64,000 nt of DNA from Flavobacterium daemonense (GTDB lineage: Bacteria; Bacteroidota; Bacteroidia; Flavobacteriales; Flavobacteriaceae): NCBI RefSeq assembly GCF_007341385.1, contig NZ_VJYD01000012.1, forward strand, positions 62,001 to 126,000, read 5' to 3'. This document shows, in pieces, positions 34,101 through 41,656 of the stretch. Both the position numbers and the translations under genes were made by a program. Numbering within the stretch: position 1 is the stretch's first letter; each line of letters opens with the position of its first letter. The notes below the pieces were generated by a model. The model was not told the DNA's origin, made no database searches, and was given only the letters and a program-made list of their open reading frames with translations.

Positions 34101-34685
34101 ATGAAGAAAATTATTTTATCTGCTCTTGTAGTTATGGCATTTAGTTTTGCAAATGCTCAAGCAACGGGAAGTAGATTTGGGATTAAAGGAGGTGTTAATT
34201 TTCCAAATAGCTCTGGTGACTCCCATGAAAATGAAACTTTAATAGGGTATCAGGTTGGTGTTTTTTCGGAAATTAAAACAGATGAAAAATTTGCTATTCA
34301 ACCTGAACTTTTATACTCAACTCACGGAGTGAAAAATGAATTTATAAAGGATGGTATAGCTTACAATGATGATATTAAATTGGCTTATTTGAATTTGCCT
34401 ATTTTGGCTAAATATTTCGTTATTGATGGATTAAATGTTCAGGCAGGTCCGCAAATTGGTTTTTTAATGCATGCCGAAGAAAATGGTATAAACATTACGG
34501 ATCATGTTAAAACTGTCGATTTTGGTTTGGCTTTTGGTATTGGTTATAATTTTCTGGAATATTGTTCTGTAGATCTCCGTTATAACATAGGTTTGTCAAA
34601 TGCCGTGGATTTTCATATTGAAGATGATAGTTATAAAATTAAAAACAATGTGTTTTCTTTAGCTTTTGGATATAAATTAAATTGA
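34101..34685 (+). CDS. Outer-membrane beta-barrel protein (porin family, paralogue 3)
   Basis: The 194-residue protein has a signal peptide (MKKIILSALVVMAFSFANAQ). The family order is complete: RFGIKGGVNFPNS, AIQPELLYSTHG, LAYLNLPILAKYFV, VQAGPQIGFLMH and FGLAFGIGYNF, ending VFSLAFGYKLN. It sits in the outer membrane. It has its own promoter box and terminator, so the cluster consists of separately transcribed duplicates and not an operon. Confidence 0.86.
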   Translation: MKKIILSALVVMAFSFANAQATGSRFGIKGGVNFPNSSGDSHENETLIGYQVGVFSEIKTDEKFAIQPELLYSTHGVKNEFIKDGIAYNDDIKLAYLNLPILAKYFVIDGLNVQAGPQIGFLMHAEENGINITDHVKTVDFGLAFGIGYNFLEYCSVDLRYNIGLSNAVDFHIEDDSYKIKNNVFSLAFGYKLN

Positions 34686-34700
34686 ATATTTAATAATTGT

Positions 34701-34728
34701 AAAACCTTTCTTCTTTGAGAAAGGTTTT
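34701..34728 (+). terminator. Rho-independent terminator
   Basis: A 10-bp stem AAAACCTTTC / GAAAGGTTTT with an 8-nt loop and T run, 15 bp after the stop. Confidence 0.85.
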
Positions 34729-34781
34729 TTTATCTCATTGTATGAAATATTTTTACGTCTAAAAATGTTTACTTTGTAACT

Positions 34782-35678
34782 ATGAATTGGAACCGATATA
34801 TAAAAGATTATCAATCGTATTTGCGAATCGAACGCGGTTTGTCTAAAAATACAATTGATAATTATGGCTTTGATATAGAACGTTTATGTCTTTTTTTGGA
34901 ACAAAATAAAATAGAGGTTTCGCCGCTAAAAATTTCAGATGAAACTTTGCAGCAGTTTATTTATTCGGTAGCAAAAGAGGTGAATCCACGTTCGCAGGCA
35001 AGAATAATTTCGGGCATAAAAAGTTTTTTTAATTATTTGATTTTTGAAGACTATCGAAATGATAATCCTTTGGAATTAATCGAGAGTCCAAAAACTGGAC
35101 GAAAACTTCCGGACACTTTATCTGTTGATGAAATCGATGCACTTATCGCAGCAATTGATTTAAGTTCGAATGAAGGAGAACGAAACAGAGCAATGTTGGA
35201 GACTTTATACGGCTGCGGGCTTCGCGTCTCGGAATTGGTTACATTAAAAATTTCAGATTTGTTTTTTGACGAAGGTTTTATAAAAATTACCGGAAAAGGA
35301 AACAAAGAGCGTTTCGTGCCTATTGGCAAATTGACGAAAAAATATATCGAGATTTATAAAGATGAGGTACGTCCGCATTTAAATGTTAAAAAAGGATGCG
35401 AGGATACTTTGTTTCTAAACCGAAGAGGAAATCAGCTTACGCGTGCTATGATTTTTACTATTATAAAAGATTTGGCCGTCAAAATTGGTCTTCATAAAAA
35501 TATTAGTCCACATACGCTCCGACATTCATTTGCGACACATCTTTTAGAAAATGGTGCCGACTTGAGATCTATTCAATTAATGTTGGGACATGAATCCATC
35601 ACGACAACTGAAATTTATGTGCATTTGGACCGAAGTTTTTTAAAAGAAGTGATGCATTCTTTTCATCCTCGACGTTAA
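34782..35678 (+). CDS. xerD: Site-specific tyrosine recombinase XerD
   Basis: The 298-residue protein has an N-terminal SAM-like core-binding domain (1-85: YQSYLRIERGLSKNTIDNYG) and a catalytic domain with the tyrosine-recombinase residues: Arg in YGCGLRVSELVTL, His-x-x-Arg in SPHTLRHSFATHLLENGADL, His in LMLGHESITTTEIY and the nucleophile Tyr in TEIYVHLD. With a partner recombinase it resolves chromosome dimers at dif. Housekeeping length and context argue against a phage integrase. Confidence 0.92.
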   Translation: MNWNRYIKDYQSYLRIERGLSKNTIDNYGFDIERLCLFLEQNKIEVSPLKISDETLQQFIYSVAKEVNPRSQARIISGIKSFFNYLIFEDYRNDNPLELIESPKTGRKLPDTLSVDEIDALIAAIDLSSNEGERNRAMLETLYGCGLRVSELVTLKISDLFFDEGFIKITGKGNKERFVPIGKLTKKYIEIYKDEVRPHLNVKKGCEDTLFLNRRGNQLTRAMIFTIIKDLAVKIGLHKNISPHTLRHSFATHLLENGADLRSIQLMLGHESITTTEIYVHLDRSFLKEVMHSFHPRR

Positions 35679-35821
35679 TTTTTTTCGCCCAAAAGTTAAA
35701 TTTTATCTCAAAAATTAATATATTGTATGATAATTTCTACTAAAAGCAAATAAAATCGACGAACTGCACGTTTCTCGATTTTTGAGGTTAAAATAGACCC
35801 AATTTGCATAAATGTTATTAT

Positions 35822-37342
35822 ATGGTTTTTGATTTATATGGAAATGAAGATTGCCTGGAGGTGAATAATTTTTACAAAAAATTGTTGGCTGAAATGCCTG
35901 ATTTACTTTTTCAGTTTGTAATCGATAACAATAATAATTATTCCTTCCCGCTCGTCAGTAAATCTGCCGATGAGATTTTTGAAATTTCAGCAAAAGAATT
36001 TACAAATGACATCAAATTCATTATTTACGATAGAATATTTCCGCAGGATCGAGATTTGTTTTTTCAATCATTGGTTAAAGCCCGAAAGGAAATAAAACCT
36101 TGGGAATTGGAGTTTAGAGCAGTTTTGCCTAAAAAAGGGCTTCGCTGGTTTAAAGTGGCTTCAAAAACTGAGTTGTCTCCAAATGGGAGTGTGAGTTTTT
36201 TTGGCCATGTTTCTGATATTACAGATTTGAAAGATAAAGAAGAACGACTGCGCATTTCTGAGGAACGTTTTCAATTTGCATTGGACGCTTCTACAGTTGG
36301 AATTTGGGATTGGGATATGGTGACAAATCAGGTTTTTTATTCGTCTCTTTCTCTTAAAATTTTGGAATTAGAATCTACTGATATTTTTGATGATCCTGAG
36401 CGATGGGATAAAATTGTTCATCCAGACGATTTGCCAAAGTATTATTCGGATATTCACGAGCATTTTGACAATAAAATTCCGTATTACGAGAATTACCATC
36501 GTGTAATGACTTCAAGCGGAAATTATAAATGGATTCTGGATCGTGGAAAAGTTATAAAACGCGACGAAAACGGAAAACCTCTGCGAGTTATAGGAACACA
36601 CACAGATGTTTCTTTGCAGAAAGAAAAAGAACTCGAACTTTTAAAAACCATGAAATTGTATAGCGATCAAAACAGCCGCTTACTGAATTTTTCGCATATA
36701 GTTTCACATAATTTGAACACGCAGGCTGGCAATATTAAATCAATATTGGATTTTATTGATGCCGATGTTGACAAGCAAACTGTAAGCGAAATGTTGGTTC
36801 ATTTAAGAACGGTTTCAAATGATTTGAATGATACAATTTCGAATTTGACTCAAATTGTAAAAACACAAAGCAATATAAATATTGCTGTCGTTCCTTTAAA
36901 ACTGTGTGAATACATTGAAAAAACAATTGCCACAATAAAAGGCTTTGACAAACAAAAACATGTGACGATTGTAAATAATGTTCCTAATTATTTGACGATC
37001 AATTTTAATCCCGCTTATCTTGAAAGTGTTTTGCTGAATTTTACAACAAATGCGATTAAATATGCGCACCCAGATCGTGATCCTTTAATTGTTTTTGATT
37101 TTGCGATTGAACCAGATGGTTATAAATCATTAAAAATTACTGACAATGGCCTTGGGATCGATTTAGCGGTTCATGGCGATCTTTTATTCGGAATGTATAA
37201 AACATTTCATAAACATGAAGATGCACGCGGAATTGGTCTTTATATCACCCGAAATCAGATTGAAGCGATGAAAGGAACTATTCAAGTCGAAAGTGAAGTA
37301 GGAGTAGGAACTAGTTTTAAAATTATATTTGGAGATCTATAA
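35822..37342 (+). CDS. PAS-domain sensor histidine kinase
   Basis: The open frame begins with TTG at 35804; the ATG at 35822 (MVFDLYGNEDCLE) is preferred, giving 506 residues. No membrane helix is present, so it is a cytosolic sensor. Two PAS/PAC units occupy about 15-135 and 145-275 (WDWDMVTNQVFYS, VIGTHTDVS). The phospho-acceptor is probably the His in NFSHIVSHNLNTQ. The ATPase domain (about 370-506) has the N box FTTNAIKYAHP, DNGLGIDL and GIGLYITRNQIEAMKG. No response regulator lies nearby, so its target is unknown. Confidence 0.9.
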   Translation: MVFDLYGNEDCLEVNNFYKKLLAEMPDLLFQFVIDNNNNYSFPLVSKSADEIFEISAKEFTNDIKFIIYDRIFPQDRDLFFQSLVKARKEIKPWELEFRAVLPKKGLRWFKVASKTELSPNGSVSFFGHVSDITDLKDKEERLRISEERFQFALDASTVGIWDWDMVTNQVFYSSLSLKILELESTDIFDDPERWDKIVHPDDLPKYYSDIHEHFDNKIPYYENYHRVMTSSGNYKWILDRGKVIKRDENGKPLRVIGTHTDVSLQKEKELELLKTMKLYSDQNSRLLNFSHIVSHNLNTQAGNIKSILDFIDADVDKQTVSEMLVHLRTVSNDLNDTISNLTQIVKTQSNINIAVVPLKLCEYIEKTIATIKGFDKQKHVTIVNNVPNYLTINFNPAYLESVLLNFTTNAIKYAHPDRDPLIVFDFAIEPDGYKSLKITDNGLGIDLAVHGDLLFGMYKTFHKHEDARGIGLYITRNQIEAMKGTIQVESEVGVGTSFKIIFGDL

Positions 37343-37365
37343 TTCGTTTTTAGCGAAATATAAAT

Positions 37366-37407
37366 AAAAAAACAAAGGCTATCTGAAAAGATAGCCTTTG
37401 TTTTTTT
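37366..37407. terminator. Bidirectional terminator between the kinase gene and rny
   Basis: A perfect 19-bp stem including A7/T7 ends, with a GAAA tetraloop on the plus strand. Confidence 0.93.
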
Positions 37408-37420
37408 ATTTAAAGAGAAA

Positions 37421-38983
37421 TTACTTAGCGATATTAACTGCTCTTGTTTCTCTAATTACAGTTACTTTTACTTGACCTGGATAAGTCATTTCTGTTTGAA
37501 TTTTTTGTGAAATTTCAAATGATAGGTTTGCAGCATTATCATCAGAAACTTTTTCACTTTCTACAATTACACGAAGTTCTCTACCAGCCTGAATTGCATA
37601 TGCATTTTTTACACCACTGAATCCGTAAGCAACATCTTCAAGATCTTTCAAACGTTGGATGTATGAATCTAATACTTGACGTCTAGCGCCTGGACGTGCT
37701 CCAGAAATAGCATCACAAACCTGAATAATTGGAGATAATAATGATTTCATTTCGATCTCGTCGTGGTGAGCTCCAATTGCGTTGCAAACCTCTTCTTTCT
37801 CACCATATTTTTCAGCCCATTGCATACCTAATAATGCGTGTGGTAAATCACTTTCTGTATCTGGCACTTTACCAATATCGTGCAATAAACCTGCTCTTTT
37901 AGCTAGTTTTACGTTTAATCCTAATTCTGCAGCCATGATACCACAAAGTTTAGAAACTTCTCTAGAGTGTTGCAATAAGTTTTGTCCGTACGAAGAACGG
38001 TACTTCATTCTACCTACAACTTTAATCAATTCAGGATGCAATCCGTGAATTCCTAAGTCGATTACAGTACGTTTACCAACTTCGATAATTTCGTCGTCAA
38101 TTTGTTTCGCTGTTTTTGCAACAACTTCCTCGATTCTTGCAGGGTGAATACGTCCGTCAGTTACTAATTTGTGTAAAGATAAACGTGCGATTTCTCTTCG
38201 AACCGGATCAAAACAAGAAAGGATAATTGCTTCTGGGGTATCATCAACAATAATTTCAACTCCTGTCGCAGCTTCTAAAGCTCTAATATTACGTCCTTCA
38301 CGACCAATAATTCTACCTTTTACATCGTCAGATTCAATGTTAAAAACAGAAACGCAATTTTCAACTGCTTCCTCTGTACCAACTCTTTGAATAGTATTGA
38401 TGATGATTTTTTTAGCTTCTTGCTGTGCAGTAAGTTTAGCTTCTTCAATTGTATCTTGAATATGCGACATAGCCTTGCTTTTAGCTTCGGCTTTTAATCC
38501 TTCAACTAATTGTTCTTTTGCTTCTTCTGCAGAAAGTCCTGAAATTACTTCTAACTGTTGTAGCTGACTTTTGTGAAGTTTGTCAACTTCAGCTTGTTTT
38601 TTATCTAAAACCTCAATTTTATTGTTGTATTCTTGAGTTTTAGCTTCAAAATCGTCGTTTACTTTTTTAGCTTTAGAAAGTTCATTTGAAACCTGAGATT
38701 CTTTATCGCGCACGCGTTTCTCTACTTCAGCTACTTTTTTGTCTCTAGCTAAAATAACTTGTTCGTGCTCTGATTTTAATTCGATAAAACGCTCCTTTGC
38801 TTGAAGAATTTTGTCTTTTTTAATATTTTCAGCTTCTAAATTGGCATCTTTTAAAATAGAAGCGGCCTCTTTTTTAGCGTTTTTGATTAGATTAGAAATA
38901 TTGCTTTTTTCGATGATTTTAGCAATTGCAAAACCTACTGCAATCCCCACAATCCCTGAAATAATGATCGTTATTATGTCCAT
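37421..38983 (-). CDS. rny: Ribonuclease Y
   Basis: The 520-residue membrane-anchored endoribonuclease starts mRNA decay. Layout: N-terminal membrane helix (3-22), a long coiled coil (about 28-190, rich in K, E and A), KH domain with IGREGRNIRALEAATGVEI (about 215-280) and HD domain with AGLLHDIGKVPD (about 365) and AHHDE. Length is the family's usual. It ends 14 bp before the strong terminator. A 6S-like RNA gene and zapA lie upstream on the same strand. Confidence 0.96.
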   Translation of the reverse strand: MDIITIIISGIVGIAVGFAIAKIIEKSNISNLIKNAKKEAASILKDANLEAENIKKDKILQAKERFIELKSEHEQVILARDKKVAEVEKRVRDKESQVSNELSKAKKVNDDFEAKTQEYNNKIEVLDKKQAEVDKLHKSQLQQLEVISGLSAEEAKEQLVEGLKAEAKSKAMSHIQDTIEEAKLTAQQEAKKIIINTIQRVGTEEAVENCVSVFNIESDDVKGRIIGREGRNIRALEAATGVEIIVDDTPEAIILSCFDPVRREIARLSLHKLVTDGRIHPARIEEVVAKTAKQIDDEIIEVGKRTVIDLGIHGLHPELIKVVGRMKYRSSYGQNLLQHSREVSKLCGIMAAELGLNVKLAKRAGLLHDIGKVPDTESDLPHALLGMQWAEKYGEKEEVCNAIGAHHDEIEMKSLLSPIIQVCDAISGARPGARRQVLDSYIQRLKDLEDVAYGFSGVKNAYAIQAGRELRVIVESEKVSDDNAANLSFEISQKIQTEMTYPGQVKVTVIRETRAVNIAK

Positions 38984-39010
38984 GTTTGTTAAAATTTATA
39001 TATAAAAAAA

Positions 39011-39166
39011 GCCTACATTAATTGCTTGTATAAACTCGTAAAGACAAGTTTTGAGCTAACTCACTGTTCAAGTTTCCCAGCCAAAAGGAGGGCATACTAT
39101 AGTAGTGACGATTCGCTCATTCTAAATTGTTAGTGTTGAGTTTACCAAATGTGAACTAATGTAGGC
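39011..39166 (-). ncRNA. ssrS: 6S-like regulatory RNA (6S-Flavo type)
   Basis: The RNA lies on the minus strand between zapA and rny. Its ends pair perfectly over 10 bp (39011-39020 GCCTACATTA with 39157-39166) and the 3' end is followed by a T7 run (39004-39010), so it is an independent transcript of about 156 nt. Further arm pairing (GTAAACTC with GAGTTTAT, CTAAC with GTTAG, TCACT with AGTGA) gives one long rod with a central bubble, the 6S architecture that mimics an open promoter and sequesters RNA polymerase. 6S RNA next to zapA is a conserved neighbourhood in other phyla. No ORF covers this region. Confidence 0.8.
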
Positions 39167-39192
39167 AGTATCTTAGTTTCTGTAAAGAACGT

Positions 39193-39486
39193 TTAATTTT
39201 CGAGATATTGATCTAATAGCGAATTTAATTTTTTAATTCGTTCGATGGTTTCTTCGCCATCTATTGCGTTATCAATTTGTTTTTGTTCAACTTGTGATGC
39301 AAATTGCAATGCACACATAGCCAATACATCTTGTTTGTCACGAACTGCGTAATTTTCTTCGAATTGCTTAATCATGGCATCAATTTTCTTAGAAGCACTT
39401 CTAAGTCCTTCTTCCTGAGCTGGTTCAACCGTTAAAGGGTAAACTCTGTCTGCAATTGATATTTTGATTCTAAGCTTTCCGTCCAT
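39193..39486 (-). CDS. zapA: Cell division protein ZapA
   Basis: The 97-residue protein has the ZapA core KLRIKISIADRVYPLTVEPAQEEGLRSASKKID, then a helical tail (coiled coil) DVLAMCALQFASQVEQKQID. It binds FtsZ and promotes bundling at the division ring. It follows the coiled-coil gene by 6 bp, so they form an operon; the 6S-like RNA starts 26 bp downstream. Confidence 0.92.
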   Translation of the reverse strand: MDGKLRIKISIADRVYPLTVEPAQEEGLRSASKKIDAMIKQFEENYAVRDKQDVLAMCALQFASQVEQKQIDNAIDGEETIERIKKLNSLLDQYLEN

Positions 39487-39492
39487 GTTTTA

Positions 39493-39783
39493 CTAATCTG
39501 ATAGTTGTGCTATACAGTAATCAATTTCGCGAATTAATGAATTTATTTTAAGCTTTGTCTCTCTCTTGTTATTGTCGCTGCCGAGCAACGAATTGGCTAT
39601 TTTAAGTGTTTCATATTGCTTCTTCAAAGCTTCAATTTCTTCAGATTGTTTCTGGATAATTTGCACAGCTTTGGCTAATTCTAATTGTAATACCTGATTG
39701 TTTTTCTCCAAACCTTTTGATTTCTCAAAAAGCTTCTCGACTTTATATTCAAGAGTATCAATTATTTCGGCAATTACACTCAT
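39493..39783 (-). CDS. Coiled-coil protein, putative ZapB-like partner of ZapA
   Basis: The 96-residue, almost entirely helical protein has clear heptads from about residue 8 to 65 (IIDTLEYKVEKLFEKSKGLE) and a C-terminal helix SLIREIDYCIAQLSD. It is soluble and without cysteine clusters. Size, coiled coil and 6-bp spacing to zapA suggest a division-ring cross-linker analogous to ZapB, but homology to ZapB itself is not shown. Confidence 0.75.
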   Translation of the reverse strand: MSVIAEIIDTLEYKVEKLFEKSKGLEKNNQVLQLELAKAVQIIQKQSEEIEALKKQYETLKIANSLLGSDNNKRETKLKINSLIREIDYCIAQLSD

Positions 39784-39898
39784 TATAAATCCTATTCATT
39801 ACTTAATCATACAAAGTTAGTATTCCTTTTTATTAATGCAATTTTTTCTCGATTTTTTTGCAGTTAAAATAATCAAATAGATGAAATTCAGTTAATTG

Positions 39899-39906
39899 TA
39901 TTTTTG
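39899..39906 (+). promoter_or_regulatory. -7 promoter box TATTTTTG for the M23 peptidase operon
   Basis: The box is an exact TAnnTTTG match 47 bp upstream of the ATG at 39954. No TTG at the expected -33 position. Confidence 0.5.
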
Positions 39907-39953
39907 TAGCGAAATACTCGGATTTTGCCTCTTATTTTTTTACCTTAGCAAAA

Positions 39954-41645
39954 ATGTTGCTTATGAGATTTTCACTATACACCCTTTTATTTTGTCACTT
40001 TATATTTGCTCAGACGCAGTATCCTAAAGATTATTTTCGCGCTCCGCTAGATATTCCTATGCAACTTTCTGGGAATTTTGGCGAGCTTAGACCAAATCAT
40101 TTCCACGCTGGTTTTGATTTGAAAACCAACCAAAGAGAAGGTTTAAATGTATATGCAGTTGCCGATGGATACATTTCTAGAATCAAGATTTCTACTTTTG
40201 GAAATGGAAAATGCATTTACATCACACATCCAAATGGCTATACGTCTGTCTATGGACATTTGCAGACTGCCATTGGCCCGATTCAAGATTATATTCAAAA
40301 AACACATTATAAAGAAAAAGCTTTCGAGATTGAAATGTTTCCAAAGCCGAATGAGTTGCCTGTCACAAAAGGACAATTAATTGCACTTTCCGGAAACACG
40401 GGATCTTCTGAAGGGCCACATTTGCATTTCGAAATTCGTGATACAAAATCGGAATTTGTCATTAATCCAATGTTTTTTGGATTTGATAAAAATATTAAAG
40501 ACACAAAAAAGCCTTCGGTTTCAAGTCTTTTGGTTTATCCGATGGAAAATACGGTTGTAAATCAGTCAAAACAACCCATAATGGTCAATATGTCGCTTCA
40601 AAAAGACGGTACTTATCTTGCTGGGAAAGTGAAAGCGAACGGGAAAATTGGTTTCGGAATTTCAGCTGTTGATTTTGATGATGTTTCGGGAAACAAAAAT
40701 GGAGTTTTTAATGTTTCAACGTTCGTAAACGGAAATCAGAATTACAATTATCAATTCAATACGTATTCATTTGATGAAATGCGATATGTAAATGCATTAA
40801 TTGATTATCCAAGATATAAAAAATCAGGACAGCGCGTGCAAAAGCTTTTTATGAAAACGCCATATGCTCTGAGTATCATTAAAACTGATTCTTTGCGCGG
40901 AATTGTAGTTGTTGATCCTAATTTGGCCTCGACCTATAGAATTGAGGTTTCTGATTATTACGGAAATTTGAGTTCGATTACAGTTCCAATTGAATACGAT
41001 ACGGCGACTCCAGTTGTAAAAGAAGAGCCAATTGTTTCAAAATATTTTATTAGAGCAAACAGAGATGCAAATTTTGAAAAAGATAATATGTCTGTGTTTT
41101 TTCCTGCGGGGACTTTTTACGATGATTTCAACATGAATTTCGATGTGAAAAATAATAAAGTTTATGTTCACGAAGATGTAATTCCGGTACATTCTAATTT
41201 TACGATTACAATTAAAGATGATTCTTATGAGGAAGCTTTAAGAGACAAACTTTTTATTGGAAGAGTAGGAAGTTATAATGGAACTACCAGAAAGGGCGAT
41301 GTTTTTACGGCAAAATCTAAAACATTAGGTCAATTCGGATTGGTTTTAGACACGATTGCGCCAAAAATTTCGATTACAAAATCTATTCAAGACAAATGGA
41401 TAAGCGATGTAAAAAAAATACAGTTTACAATCAGCGATTCAATATCTGGAATAAAATCGTATAACGGTTATTTAAACGGCGATTGGGTTTTATTTGAATA
41501 TGATAACAAAACCAGAAAAATTACTCATACTTTTGATGATGCCTTATTGGCTGAAGGTGCAAATGATTTAAAAATTGAAGTGACAGATAATGTTGGAAAT
41601 ACAGCAGTGTTTGAAACTCATTTTTTTAGGAGTCAACAAAAATAA
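39954..41645 (+). CDS. M23 (LytM-type) peptidase, periplasmic
   Basis: The 563-residue protein has a signal peptide (start Met1 or Met4; FSLYTLLFCHFIFAQ). The metallopeptidase domain comes first (about 35-180), with zinc ligands H51 and D55 in FHAGFD, YGHL and HLHFEIRD. About 380 residues of beta-rich repeats with Ig-like character follow (DTATPVVKEEP, DTIAPKISITKS, VTDNVGNTAVF). M23 enzymes cleave peptidoglycan cross-links or act as divisome/envelope regulators. A TonB receptor gene starts 11 bp downstream, so they share a transcript. Confidence 0.88.
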   Translation: MLLMRFSLYTLLFCHFIFAQTQYPKDYFRAPLDIPMQLSGNFGELRPNHFHAGFDLKTNQREGLNVYAVADGYISRIKISTFGNGKCIYITHPNGYTSVYGHLQTAIGPIQDYIQKTHYKEKAFEIEMFPKPNELPVTKGQLIALSGNTGSSEGPHLHFEIRDTKSEFVINPMFFGFDKNIKDTKKPSVSSLLVYPMENTVVNQSKQPIMVNMSLQKDGTYLAGKVKANGKIGFGISAVDFDDVSGNKNGVFNVSTFVNGNQNYNYQFNTYSFDEMRYVNALIDYPRYKKSGQRVQKLFMKTPYALSIIKTDSLRGIVVVDPNLASTYRIEVSDYYGNLSSITVPIEYDTATPVVKEEPIVSKYFIRANRDANFEKDNMSVFFPAGTFYDDFNMNFDVKNNKVYVHEDVIPVHSNFTITIKDDSYEEALRDKLFIGRVGSYNGTTRKGDVFTAKSKTLGQFGLVLDTIAPKISITKSIQDKWISDVKKIQFTISDSISGIKSYNGYLNGDWVLFEYDNKTRKITHTFDDALLAEGANDLKIEVTDNVGNTAVFETHFFRSQQK

Positions 41646-41656
41646 AATCAAAACGT

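Noticed and set aside
34782..35678. Phage or island integrase
   Set aside because: Full XerD length and motifs, no att-like repeats, no phage genes, and housekeeping genes on both sides.
38169..38390. ORFs opposite the rny gene
   Set aside because: Serine/isoleucine-rich translations typical of antisense frames; rny is intact.
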